The translations under genes and the position numbers were made by a program. A DNA stretch of 64,000 nucleotides from Verrucomicrobiaceae bacterium (GTDB lineage Bacteria > Verrucomicrobiota > Verrucomicrobiia > Verrucomicrobiales > Verrucomicrobiaceae): the NCBI GenBank assembly GCA_016795485.1, contig JAEUHM010000044.1, positions 1 to 64,000 on the forward strand, written 5' to 3'. Shown here piece by piece: positions 39,410 to 47,759 of this stretch (position 1 is the stretch's first letter; each line of letters opens with the position of its first letter). The notes below the pieces were generated by a model. It was given only the letters and a program-made list of their open reading frames with translations, was not told the DNA's origin and did not search any database.

Positions 39410-42400
39410 CCGTGCGGTGCATGGCTATACTGATCACCTTGTCGAGGATGTTGTCCATCTGGGCATAGCTCAGCGTAAACCCTCTCTCCTTTTGTAGAGC
39501 GAACAAGAAGTCATCCAAGTCATTCCTCATTCGGTTCTGTGCATCCACATTCTCCCGCCACCGCACCACAGCATGCTTTCGGATGATGGCGTCCATTCGC
39601 ACGGCTGCATTCGCCAAGATTTCATCCTCTGGCAGTGGTGAGCTGGACGGGCCACTTCCATAGATGGCTTCATTCTCCATGAGGACTCCCTCGGTCGGCT
39701 GCTGGTCACGCCCTCCACTCGGCACCATCTGCTCTTTGAGAGCGCCAAACAGCGCCCTTGAGAGGTCATTCTGCTTCAAAACCTCCGGTACGTCCTTGGC
39801 ATTGCCACCGCGCACTTGTTCCATGACGTCGATTGCCCTAGCCAAATACTCGGCCTCACTGATCCGCTCGGCTTTGTAGTCATCAATCGCTTGCTGAAGC
39901 AGTGCCGACAGCTTGCGATAGAAAAATGGATCTTCTTCCATCTTCTCGGTGATCGTCTTCTTGGTGCGGTTGGCTATCGTATCTGCCTTGGCCCGGTCTG
40001 TCTTCATCTTGTCCACTTCTGCCTGGAAGGCATCGCGTTCAAAAATGTTCACCGGCTCCACCACTTGGATCACCTCTTCCGCCTGCACATAAGTGTTTAG
40101 TAGTTTCTGGATTTGCTTCTCATAGTCGCGGTAGTCGATCTCCTCAGCATACCGCAGCTTGACGCTGGCACGCAGCCTTTGGAAAAACACCGCATCTGCT
40201 TTGTAGCGCTGCTGCTGTTCGGGCGAGGTGGCATTCACCCAGTGGATGCTTGAACTCGCTAGCTTCAGCACTCGACTGAACTGCCACAAGCGCGTGTAGA
40301 ACTCATCCCGCTTCTCTTTCGATGCCAGCAGCACTTCAAAAGCCTCTTCATCCTGCCTATTCTTGATCTCCTTAAACAGCTCCCAAAGCGCGTCATGCAG
40401 TCCAGGGAGCTTCTTGACCTCCTCCGTAATGTGGGTCAGTGCTCCTTCCAAATCTTCTGGATCAAACTTGTCCTGGAGGCTGCTGTAAAGCTCCAGCGCC
40501 TCGTGCAGTTCAGTCACTACCCCGTAGTAGTCAATGATATGGCCATAGTCCTTTCCAGAGTGCAGGCGGTTCACTCGCGCTATCGCCTGCAAAAGCGTAT
40601 GCCCTCTCAGGCTGCGGGCGATGTAGAGCACCACGTTACGCGGTGCGTCAAACCCAGTGAGTAGTTTGTCCACCACGATGATGATTTCTGGGTCATCTCC
40701 CTTCTTGAAGGCATCAATGATCCGGCGGTTGTATTCCTTTTCAGTGCCGTACTTCTGCATCATCCCCTTCCAGAAGAGTTCTACGCTCTCATCATTCTCC
40801 GGCGTTTTGTGTTCCTCTGCGTTCTCTATCTCCGTTGGTCCCGAGATGATGACCTCCGTGCTCACCTTGCCGAACTGGTCAAAGAAGCCTTTCAGCAGCA
40901 GCGCCTCCTTCTTGCCCGGTGCCGTGAGTTGCCCTTTGAATCCTGTACCCTTCCATTGGTTAACGTAGTGCTTCGTTACGTCCCAAGCGATCAGGTAGAG
41001 TCGGCTATGCAGTCGGTTCAGTTCATCTCGTGCGGCAAACTTCCGCTTCAAGTCCGCCTTCTGTTCCGTGGTCAGGCCGCTACACAGTTCCTCAAACATC
41101 ATGTCCACCGGCTTGCCTGTCACCTCTTGGAGGATGTGCCTACCCTCATAGAGCAGCGGCACCACCGCTTTGTCTTCCACCGCATCCCGTATCGTGTAGG
41201 CCGGCTCGATGAACCCACCGAACTTCGTCGCCGTGTTCTTCTCCTTTTTCATCAGCGGCGTACCAGTGAAACCTATGAAACAGGCATTCGGCAGTGCCCT
41301 CTGCATCTGGATGTTGGCTTCGCCATAGTTGCTGCGGTGACTCTCGTCCACTAGGACAAAGACATCATCCTTTAGTGCTTTCAGTTCCCTGGCGGCTTTT
41401 GCAGCAGCTTCGAACTTGAACAACACCGTCGTGATCACTGCCACCCGCTCATCGCGCAATAGTTCTATCAGTTGCGCCCCCGTCTTTGCCTGCTTCGGGT
41501 CCTTGCCGCATTGGTGGAAGGTCTTCGTGATCTGCTCGTCCAGGTCTATACGGTCCGTCACGATCACGATGCGCGGATTCGGGATGCTCTCGTCCAGTGC
41601 CAGCGCCTTGCCCAGCAGCACCATCGCCAGAGATTTACCACTGCCCTGCGTTTGCCAGATCACCCCACCCTTCCGGCGGCCCTGCACATCCAGCTGCTTC
41701 ACGCGGTCCAGCGTGGCCTTGATGGCAAAGTATTGCTGGTAGCGGGCTACCTTCTTCACCGCACCACCCTCATCATAAAGAATAAATTGCCGCGCCAGTT
41801 CTATCAGTCTCTCGGGACGGCAGATGGACCACAGTAGATGATCCTGAGCCGTGGGCTCCCTCTCGTGCAGCATCTGCTGCTCAAAAGCCTCCCGCGCATG
41901 GGCAAACACACCTCTGAAGAGTTTCGCATGTTCTTCAGCCCGCACCGGGCCGTTCACCGCCTGTCGCACAGCGGCAGACACATCATGCATCTCTCGCCAC
42001 TTAGCCCAGAACTTCGGACCCGTGCCGCTGGTGGCGTAGCAGCCATCATTCTTGTTCAGGGCCAGCACCAGTTGGCTATACAAAAAGAGCTGCGGCACGT
42101 TCTCATGCTGCCAGTTGCGCACTTGTTGGTTCACCGCCTCGTCCAACGAGTCCTTTTCATCCGGCCTCTTGCATTCGATGACCACAAACGGGATACCGTT
42201 CACGAAGCACACAATGTCTGGCCGTCTCGTTTCATGGCTCCCAGTCCGCTCCACTTCAAACTCCGCAGTGACGTGGAAGCTGTTGTTATAGGGGTTCTGC
42301 CAGTCGATGTAACGCAGAGTGAAACCCTTCGTCTCATTCTCCAGGGTCTGATCCAGGCTCTTGCCCAGCGTGAGCAAATCATAGACCTTCTCGCTGCTCC

Positions 42401-42668
42401 GCACGAGCCCTTCAAAAGGGATGTCCCGCAGCGCTTCGATGCCCTTGGCGATGTTTTCTTCCGAGAACGCCACCTCCCGGCCTTTGAAGCTGATCTTGTT
42501 CAGGCGCTTGAGCTGCCCGGCCAACACTTTTTCCAGGATCACACGCCCCAGCCGGCCTTGGCGCTCCACCGCGCACTCCTCCGGGCTCAGGTAGGTGAAG
42601 CCGAGCTGCTGGAGCAGCCGCAGCGCGGGAATCTGGCTAATCAGGGCTTCTTGGAAGGAGGGGGGCAT
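39399..42668 (-). CDS. hsdR: Type I restriction endonuclease, R subunit
   Basis: Seen: 1,089 residues, full length. The N-terminal nuclease core shows RRPDIVCFVNGIPFVVIECKR (PD-D/ExK). The motor has Walker A GSGKS in IWQTQGSGKSLAMV, DESH in FVLVDESHRSNYG, and SAT-like FIGFTGTPL, then HTLLQAIARVNRLHSGKDYG. A C-terminal helical domain has QIQKLLNTYVQAEEV. Family knowledge: translocates DNA and cuts unmethylated sites with HsdM and HsdS. It is the distal part of the leftward cluster, separated from hsdS by fic and DUF3800 genes, which is unusual. Confidence 0.96.
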   Translation of the reverse strand: MPPSFQEALISQIPALRLLQQLGFTYLSPEECAVERQGRLGRVILEKVLAGQLKRLNKISFKGREVAFSEENIAKGIEALRDIPFEGLVRSSEKVYDLLTLGKSLDQTLENETKGFTLRYIDWQNPYNNSFHVTAEFEVERTGSHETRRPDIVCFVNGIPFVVIECKRPDEKDSLDEAVNQQVRNWQHENVPQLFLYSQLVLALNKNDGCYATSGTGPKFWAKWREMHDVSAAVRQAVNGPVRAEEHAKLFRGVFAHAREAFEQQMLHEREPTAQDHLLWSICRPERLIELARQFILYDEGGAVKKVARYQQYFAIKATLDRVKQLDVQGRRKGGVIWQTQGSGKSLAMVLLGKALALDESIPNPRIVIVTDRIDLDEQITKTFHQCGKDPKQAKTGAQLIELLRDERVAVITTVLFKFEAAAKAARELKALKDDVFVLVDESHRSNYGEANIQMQRALPNACFIGFTGTPLMKKEKNTATKFGGFIEPAYTIRDAVEDKAVVPLLYEGRHILQEVTGKPVDMMFEELCSGLTTEQKADLKRKFAARDELNRLHSRLYLIAWDVTKHYVNQWKGTGFKGQLTAPGKKEALLLKGFFDQFGKVSTEVIISGPTEIENAEEHKTPENDESVELFWKGMMQKYGTEKEYNRRIIDAFKKGDDPEIIIVVDKLLTGFDAPRNVVLYIARSLRGHTLLQAIARVNRLHSGKDYGHIIDYYGVVTELHEALELYSSLQDKFDPEDLEGALTHITEEVKKLPGLHDALWELFKEIKNRQDEEAFEVLLASKEKRDEFYTRLWQFSRVLKLASSSIHWVNATSPEQQQRYKADAVFFQRLRASVKLRYAEEIDYRDYEKQIQKLLNTYVQAEEVIQVVEPVNIFERDAFQAEVDKMKTDRAKADTIANRTKKTITEKMEEDPFFYRKLSALLQQAIDDYKAERISEAEYLARAIDVMEQVRGGNAKDVPEVLKQNDLSRALFGALKEQMVPSGGRDQQPTEGVLMENEAIYGSGPSSSPLPEDEILANAAVRMDAIIRKHAVVRWRENVDAQNRMRNDLDDFLFALQKERGFTLSYAQMDNILDKVISIAMHRTDDV

Positions 42669-42749
42669 TCAGAAAGATTGGGTTGCACACCAAAGATTGG
42701 TCGGGCTACTTAGCTTGTGGCTGGTCACTGCGTAGCGGGGGCTGGCCTT

Positions 42750-42815
42750 CTACAGAGGTCGATGCGGGTCCAGCGCGGCCTTCAGTCGGTCAGAGTCAGT
42801 AAAGGTATGAGGCAT
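42750..42815 (-). pseudogene. N-terminal remnant of a third Fic gene
   Basis: Seen: reading leftward from the ATG at 42815, 21 codons before a TAG give TFTDSDRLKAALDPHRPL. The intact Fic protein at 43929-44762 begins TFPDIDRLKATLDKHRPL, so 14 of 18 residues agree, and the DNA matches along the same stretch (42757-42810). No similarity continues past the stop. Inference: the 5' stub of a former fic gene, left by deletion or recombination between hsdR and the DUF3800 gene. Confidence 0.7.
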
Positions 42816-42933
42816 GAGCGGGAGACGAAAAGAATGTGATTGAATTACCGAAGCGCTTGGGTTTAACTACGCCTGCGCTGGGTGTTGGGCTTTCTTGTCC
42901 CAACCGAGGGCCTCACGGCCATCCAGCGCATTC

Positions 42934-43677
42934 TTATTTTTGGGGACGCATGACTTTGAGCCCGCTGTTCCAATGGTTGTCCGGATGCTGCCAGCGGTAG
43001 ATGCAGCGTTTCAGGCGTTCAAAGTAAGGCCGGATATGATCGTGGCCTTCAAAACGCAGACCGATGATGGTGGTCACAAAGTCGGCCAGTTGAAGACCGA
43101 TGTTCTGCGCCTGCGAAATGCCGAAGAACGGTGTGTCGATCACGGAGTCCAGCGCGAGGCCGTCGGGACTCCGCAGAAAGAAATTGGTGATGGCGGTGGC
43201 ATTTCGCTCATTCGTCCCCTGATCACGGTCATCGAACACCAGCACCGCCTTTTCATGCGGGTGCTCGATTTTCATGAACATGTCGATCCGCTCGAAGAGA
43301 AAGCGAAAGGTCTTGTCCAGCGCCGTCACATCCTGGCACTTGAAATCCTGAAAGCGCGGCTGAAAGCAAACGCAGCCAAAGACGTGGATGTGTTTGCGTT
43401 CGATGTAGCTGAGGATGTCATCCGCCAGCGCCAGGTTTTTGGAAGCGATGCCTTTGGCCTGAAGTTTGAAGACATAGTTCTTCAAAAGTTCCTTGCCCTT
43501 CAACTCATGATCACGCGCAAACTCTGCTCCCATGTGCTTCAGCTTGAGCTGAAAGATGTCCTTGGCGACGCGGGTGAACTGGTTCTCGGATATCGCCACA
43601 CCGCAGAGGGCACCAAATGGCATCTCCACAGTTCCCTTTTTGTGGGTTCGGAAGGTTTCGTCGAGGAAGACAAGCAT
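42934..43677 (-). CDS. DUF3800 domain protein
   Basis: Seen: 247 residues. It begins MLVFLDET, the Asp-Glu start of DUF3800, and has VLVFDDRD in the middle and QNIGLQLADFVTTI near the C-terminus, the expected acidic positions of an RNase H-like fold. Family knowledge: DUF3800 proteins occur often in defence islands and restriction operons, but no activity is established. It lies between fic and hsdR on the same strand with about 250 bp on either side, so cotranscription is unclear. Confidence 0.82.
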   Translation of the reverse strand: MLVFLDETFRTHKKGTVEMPFGALCGVAISENQFTRVAKDIFQLKLKHMGAEFARDHELKGKELLKNYVFKLQAKGIASKNLALADDILSYIERKHIHVFGCVCFQPRFQDFKCQDVTALDKTFRFLFERIDMFMKIEHPHEKAVLVFDDRDQGTNERNATAITNFFLRSPDGLALDSVIDTPFFGISQAQNIGLQLADFVTTIIGLRFEGHDHIRPYFERLKRCIYRWQHPDNHWNSGLKVMRPQK

Positions 43678-43746
43678 GGCGTCAAAATGTGAGGTTCAGT
43701 TCACTGCACAGCACAAATCATCGGATGCAAAGCACCAAAAATAAAG

Positions 43747-43845
43747 CACCCGCCCTGGTGCGCTTCTTCGAGTGGCGTGGCGGGTCTGTTGAAATGAAAA
43801 TGTCCGCCAAGTTGCGCTTCAAGGAGAGGCGTGGCGGACTTGTTG
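43747..43845. repeat. Two tandem 45-bp palindromic elements
   Basis: Seen: copies at 43747-43791 and 43801-43845, 54 bp apart, sharing GTTGCGCTTC- or GGTGCGCTTC-type cores and GGCGTGGCGG. Each has inverted ends, ACCCGCC...GGCGGGT in the first and GTCCGCC...GGCGGAC in the second, so the end bases changed together. They fill most of the gap between fic and the DUF3800 gene, which otherwise contains nothing. Confidence 0.7.
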
Positions 43846-43928
43846 TGAGGAGTCTTGCTCATGAGCTTCCTGCTTTCAATTTCGTTTTCCCTCTGGTACT
43901 TCTATTGGAGACAACACAATCATTTCAT

Positions 43929-44762
43929 TCAGGCATTGCTCCGTTGGTAATCCATCAATCCGGGATTCGTGACTTTAAGCCGTTCGAGCAACTCTGGGGT
44001 CATCGACTCTGGCGTTTCCTCCCACGCCAGTCCCAACGCATGAAAATACGGGCGGAAGCCTTCCCTCACGATGCGGCTGACCTGCCAAACAAAAGGCTCA
44101 GGGTTCGCCTTCACATGAGCCTCTTCCAGGAACGTGTAATAGGCCAAGCGTTGGTCCACGGTGAGCACGGCCGGCGGGTAATCGGCCTTCAGGAGTTCCA
44201 GGTTCATGAGCAGGCGTGAGGTGCGGCCATTGCCATCCACGAAGGGATGAATCTTCACGAAGTCGCTGTGCACACGCGCGGCGCGTTCCACGGGGTGCAG
44301 GGCCATCGCCTCGGTTTGATACCAGGTGATGAACTGCTCCATCAGCTCCGGCACGCGGACCTGATCCGGCGGCAGATGCTCCGCGCCGGAGATGCGCACG
44401 TTCACGGTGCGGTAGCGGCCCGCGTTGTCGTCGTCGATGCCTTTGAGGATGAGCTGGTGCAGGGATTTGATCGTCCACTCCGTCAGCGGCTCGTTCTTCT
44501 GCACCAGGTCTTCCAGCAGCAGGATGGCGTTCTTGTGGTTCACCGCCTCCAGATGCTCGCGGATGGACTTCCCACCGATGGTGATGCCCTCCAGCGCCAC
44601 CTTCGTTTCTTGCAGGGTGAGCGTGTTGCCCTCGATGGCATTGGAATGGTAGGTCCAGCGCACGATGAGGTCTTCCCGCAGATTGCGCACAATCGCCGGG
44701 TCCAGCGGTCGATGCTTGTCCAGCGTGGCCTTGAGGCGGTCGATGTCGGGGAAGGTTTTCAT
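43929..44762 (-). CDS. Fic family protein, N-terminally autoinhibited class
   Basis: Seen: 277 residues. The catalytic motif HPFVDGNGRTSR (172-183) is complete. The inhibitory motif S-N-A-I-E-G (40-45) fits [S/T]-x-x-x-E-[G/N], placing it in class II, where the blocking helix precedes the Fic core. Family knowledge: Fic enzymes usually transfer AMP to Ser, Thr or Tyr; class II members are held off by the Glu. Inference: a regulator or toxin-like cargo of the restriction island. It follows hsdS after 390 bp of repeats. Confidence 0.92.
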   Translation of the reverse strand: MKTFPDIDRLKATLDKHRPLDPAIVRNLREDLIVRWTYHSNAIEGNTLTLQETKVALEGITIGGKSIREHLEAVNHKNAILLLEDLVQKNEPLTEWTIKSLHQLILKGIDDDNAGRYRTVNVRISGAEHLPPDQVRVPELMEQFITWYQTEAMALHPVERAARVHSDFVKIHPFVDGNGRTSRLLMNLELLKADYPPAVLTVDQRLAYYTFLEEAHVKANPEPFVWQVSRIVREGFRPYFHALGLAWEETPESMTPELLERLKVTNPGLMDYQRSNA

Positions 44763-45152
44763 GGCGGTGTTTCGGTCGTCTCTCGCGCCCCTTCAGGGCG
44801 CATCGAAATAGAAATGGATTGGACATTCGTTTCCCAGGGCATCAGTCGCCAAGGCTCCCTCAGCCCTGGGCTGGAGTCTCGGTCCCCGTTGGGGACATGA
44901 AAACGCCGACCAACTGGGCGAAAAGGTATCCACACGGCATCCCAGCTCTCGTTGGCAATGCATGGCGGCCCAACGGGCCGAAAGACCATAGCCCAGGGCT
45001 GAGCGGAGCGATGCCCTGGGTGCCCTGGGTTGCGTGTCATCAGACGCCCACATTTCACCGCGCCCTGAAAGGGCGCGAGAGGCGTCCGAATGCGAATGAG
45101 ATGGATTGGGTGTCAGCATCGAATCAGGCAATGGATGGAAACGCGTCCTCGT
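44763..45152. repeat. Repeat-filled gap between hsdS and fic
   Basis: Seen: no credible gene in 390 bp. It holds several GC-rich palindromes: CGCCCCTTCAGGGCG near 44787, CCCAGGG/CCCTGGG pairs around 44836-44872, the dispersed element at 44990-45021 also seen at 38563, and CGCGCCCTGAAAGGGCGCG near 45059. The outermost ones are inverted copies of each other. Inference: a REP/BIME-like cluster that could stop or stabilise the hsdS mRNA. Confidence 0.65.
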
Positions 45153-46406
45153 TCACAGCTTCACCCTTAGTTTCCCCGTCAGCAGGCGCTGCATCAAGCC
45201 GCGCTTTTGCTGGTCGAGGGCGGTGCGTTGGGTGCGGAGGAGGGTGAGTTGCTGGTCGGCGGTGTCGAGGATGGCGGCGATCTGGCGCTGCTCTTCGAGG
45301 TCGCTGGGAAGGGTGATCTTCTCGTGCATGAAGTCCGAGAGCTTGAAGGTCATCTTCTCGATGTGGACGCCGTGGCTGCTGATGTAGGCGAGGTGCCAGA
45401 AAGAGCGCATGCGCGACATCCAGTCTAGGAACGGCATGTGGAGGATCTTGGCGTCCTTCGTGACGAGCACGTCATACGAGTCCGAGGCATACATCCCATC
45501 GCACTCGGGGCGGACCATGCCGAGAGCTCCGTGCACCACCTGCATCCGTGAGATGAGGAAATCGCCCGAGTGGACGCGCTTCATGACTTTGGTTTTGATG
45601 TCGGCACCTTGAAGAGCTTCGCGGAAGAACACGCCGCCCGAACGGCGGCGGATGCTCACCAACGAGTAGGTGTGATCGTCATCGAACTCCACATAGCGGT
45701 CTTGGGGCTCTAACAGTTCTGAGAAGCGGAAGCGTTTCCACGGCTTGGAGAACCCCTTGAGCCTGCGGCGGCCGGTGAGGAGCTGCTGCATGAGGGCCTT
45801 CTTGCGGCGCTCCTGGGCTTCGATGAGGGCGTCGAGCTGGGCCAAGGCCTCGTCCCACGTCGTCAGGATGTCTGCGATCTTGCGCTCCTCTGAAAGTGTT
45901 CCTGGAATTGGAAGGTGAAAATCGCGAAGCGTCGCGATGGAGAATTCAAGCCTCGTAGAGCCGACGACTTCTTTCGCAATGCGCTTTTGCGTGTGTTCTG
46001 CTTCGAGTTGATGTGCGACAAATTCAGCAGAATGGCTCCTTGCGATTCGGAGCCGTGCAAGCTCACGCGCTATGTTGCCTGAAAATCGAGGTGGCACTAC
46101 CCCAACCCGGCCTATCGTGCCCTTCACCGAAATCAGAACGTCTCCTGCTTGAACTCTGCTGTTGGTGTAAGCGCGTTCAACATCAACTGCCGCACGATGA
46201 AGGCGCGAATGTGCAATCTGCTTAACGTACTTAATTGGCACTATTGGAACGCCTCCTTCGGTATCTGGCCCCAATTGCACAACGCCATATCGGATTGGCG
46301 CGCTTGGAACCACTAGATCTGCCGCGCGTTTTGTGGTCCAATCTTGCGGAATCCATCCTGCTGGTGATGGTTTGAATCCCGTTCTGCTTTTTCGGATGCC
46401 GGTCAT
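45153..46406 (-). CDS. hsdS: Type I restriction-modification specificity subunit
   Basis: Seen: 417 residues from the ATG at 46406, whose ATGA overlaps the stop of the preceding linker ORF; an upstream TTG would add 7 residues from the wrong reading frame. Two target-recognition domains are each followed by a conserved helical spacer, SEERKIADILTTWDEALAQLD with MQQLLTGRRRL, and LEEQRQIAAILDTADQQL with MQRLLTGKLRV. Family knowledge: S reads a bipartite DNA target and binds two M subunits. It is complete. It is separated from hsdM by the Fic insertion. Confidence 0.95.
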   Translation of the reverse strand: MTGIRKSRTGFKPSPAGWIPQDWTTKRAADLVVPSAPIRYGVVQLGPDTEGGVPIVPIKYVKQIAHSRLHRAAVDVERAYTNSRVQAGDVLISVKGTIGRVGVVPPRFSGNIARELARLRIARSHSAEFVAHQLEAEHTQKRIAKEVVGSTRLEFSIATLRDFHLPIPGTLSEERKIADILTTWDEALAQLDALIEAQERRKKALMQQLLTGRRRLKGFSKPWKRFRFSELLEPQDRYVEFDDDHTYSLVSIRRRSGGVFFREALQGADIKTKVMKRVHSGDFLISRMQVVHGALGMVRPECDGMYASDSYDVLVTKDAKILHMPFLDWMSRMRSFWHLAYISSHGVHIEKMTFKLSDFMHEKITLPSDLEEQRQIAAILDTADQQLTLLRTQRTALDQQKRGLMQRLLTGKLRVKL

Positions 46407-46522
46407 ACCCCAAGCTCCTCCAGGCAAGCCTGCATCTTGGCCCGCACGGTGGCGAGTTCGGATTCGAGGCGGGTGATGTCGGCCTTGACGGTTTTTAGCG
46501 GTGCTGATGGCATGGGTTTCAT
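46403..46522 (-). CDS. 39-residue linker ORF made from a duplicated hsdM 3' end
   Basis: Seen: an ATG at 46522 overlaps the fic stop by ATGA, and the TGA at 46405-46403 overlaps the hsdS ATG by ATGA. Residues 10-38 (KTVKADITRLESELATVRAK and so on to CLEELG) repeat the coiled-coil C-terminus of HsdM (TVKADITRLESELATVRGK...YLEELG). The DNA of 46411-46492 matches 47771-47852 at 77 of 82 positions. Inference: its use may be to hand ribosomes from fic to hsdS; a short coiled-coil peptide that competes with HsdM is a second possibility. Too short to be found by size filters. Confidence 0.7.
   Translation of the reverse strand: MKPMPSAPLKTVKADITRLESELATVRAKMQACLEELGV
46411..46492. repeat. Direct repeat flanking the Fic insertion, downstream copy
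   Basis: Seen: 82 bp equal to 47771-47852 except for five substitutions. The partner copy is the functional 3' end of hsdM. The copies bracket 1,278 bp holding fic. Confidence 0.9.
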
Positions 46523-47655
46523 GAGAGGAAGAGATGGTAGTATTCCCGGAAGTAGAAGACGCGGTTGCGGCGCTGGCCGGTCATTTCGGCGACGATGCCG
46601 AGCTGCTGCAAGTCGGTCAGAATGCGGTCGCTGGTGGCCTGGCTGAGATCGAGCCGGGCTGCCAGGGAGCCGCTGCTGGTAATGGGCCGGAGGTAGAGGG
46701 AGTCCACCACACGGGCGGCATTGGCGGCGCGGCGACCAAGAGTTTGGATCTGGGAGGCGGTTTGCTCCCGGAGCTTGTGAATCGCCTGGAAGGTGCGCAC
46801 ACCCTTCTTCGCGGTCTCATTGATGGCCACGAGGAAGAACTTCACCCAACCTGCGAGGTCGCCCCGCGTCCGCACGGCGGTGAGGGCGTCGTAGTAGGCG
46901 GCGCGGTTGCGTTCCAGGTGGTCGGAGACATACAGGCAGGGGCGGTGCAGGAGCCCCTTGCTCACCAAATAAAGGGCGATGAGCAGGCGTCCGATGCGGC
47001 CGTTGCCATCGAGAAAGGGGTGAATGGTCTCGAACTGGTAATGACTGATGGCGATGCGGATCAACTCCGGCACGAAGACGGTTTCATTGTGCCAAAAAGC
47101 CTCCAGGTCGCCCATCAGGTGGGGCACTTCCTCATGGTGCGGCGGAATGAAGACCGCATCCGCCAGGGTCGCGCCGCCGATCCAGTTCTGGCTGCGGCGG
47201 AATTCGCCAGGGGTTTTCACTTCACCGCGCACTCCATCCAGGAGCCTAGCATGGGCCTCGCAAAGCAGCCGGTTGGAGAGCGGCAGGCGCTCCAGATCGG
47301 CCAGCGCCCCGTTCATCGCGGCCACGTAGTTACGGACCTCCTGCCAGTCGTCGCGTTTTTCGGGATCGATCTCATTCGGGTCGTCCTCCAGGGCTTCTTC
47401 CATTTCCGTCTGAGTCCCTTCGATCCGGCTGGAGGTCTGCGCTTCCTTGACCACGTGCATCTGGATGAAGCGGTCCACGTCGGGAACGATCAAGGAGAGC
47501 CCGTTCAACTCCCCCAGGTGCCGGTTGGCCTCCGCCAGGAGTTGGTGGATTTCAGGCGAATCCCAGGTCCACTGCCCGTTGATTTCCACCGGGGCAAAGC
47601 TCAGGTACTGGAACTGCTGACGAAAAGTGCCGGGCTGGAAGGCTTCGATCTTCAT
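46519..47655 (-). CDS. Fic family protein with winged-helix C-terminus, inserted between hsdM and hsdS
   Basis: Seen: 378 residues. A Fic_N-type N-terminal domain contains the inhibitory S-S-R-I-E-G (75-80). The catalytic motif HPFLDGNGRIGR (212-223) is intact and PPHHEEVPHLM supplies the flap. A C-terminal winged helix at about 320-372 (SGSLAARLDLSQATSDRILTDLQQLGIV) looks DNA-binding. Family knowledge: AMPylators of the COG3177 type; the winged helix suggests autoregulation. It shares only the Fic core with the other copy, so the two did not arise by local duplication. Flanked by direct repeats of the hsdM tail; its stop overlaps the linker ORF. Confidence 0.92.
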   Translation of the reverse strand: MKIEAFQPGTFRQQFQYLSFAPVEINGQWTWDSPEIHQLLAEANRHLGELNGLSLIVPDVDRFIQMHVVKEAQTSSRIEGTQTEMEEALEDDPNEIDPEKRDDWQEVRNYVAAMNGALADLERLPLSNRLLCEAHARLLDGVRGEVKTPGEFRRSQNWIGGATLADAVFIPPHHEEVPHLMGDLEAFWHNETVFVPELIRIAISHYQFETIHPFLDGNGRIGRLLIALYLVSKGLLHRPCLYVSDHLERNRAAYYDALTAVRTRGDLAGWVKFFLVAINETAKKGVRTFQAIHKLREQTASQIQTLGRRAANAARVVDSLYLRPITSSGSLAARLDLSQATSDRILTDLQQLGIVAEMTGQRRNRVFYFREYYHLFLS

Positions 47656-47662
47656 GTGAATT

Positions 47663-47726
47663 TTGGCGGATTTATAAATTCACGAAAGCAAATTGGCGAA
47701 TTTAAAGAATAAATTAAATTCATGAA
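47663..47726 (-). promoter_or_regulatory. Repeated operator-like motif upstream of fic
   Basis: Seen: two direct copies on the + strand of a motif TTGGCG[GA]ATTTA followed by AATTCA[CT]GAA, at 47663-47687 and 47693-47726, in an AT-rich 105-bp gap between the hsdM stop and the fic start. The right copy has an 8-9 bp longer spacer. Inference: an operator for the winged helix of the adjacent Fic protein and an internal promoter for fic-hsdS. Confidence 0.5.
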
Positions 47727-47759
47727 GCTTCCGATTTGAGTTTAAAGAGTCCGTTGTTT

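Noticed and set aside
41838..42713. 291-codon + strand ORF opposite the hsdR 5' part
   Set aside because: Shadow of hsdR, which has its nuclease motif in this section.
42895..43692. 265-codon + strand ORF opposite DUF3800
   Set aside because: The minus frame has the DUF3800 start and QLADFV block, so the + frame is a shadow.
44098..44826. 242-codon reverse ORF in another frame of the fic region
   Set aside because: Out of frame with the Fic motif and overlaps it almost entirely; low-complexity Arg/Pro/Ala content is typical of a shadow.
44793..45247. ORFs in both directions within the hsdS-fic gap
   Set aside because: They come from palindromic dispersed repeats and share the same peptide scraps with the 38.6-kb copy; not genes.
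46534..47712. 392-codon + strand ORF opposite fic
   Set aside because: Antisense shadow of a gene with an intact Fic motif; no recognisable domain in the + frame.
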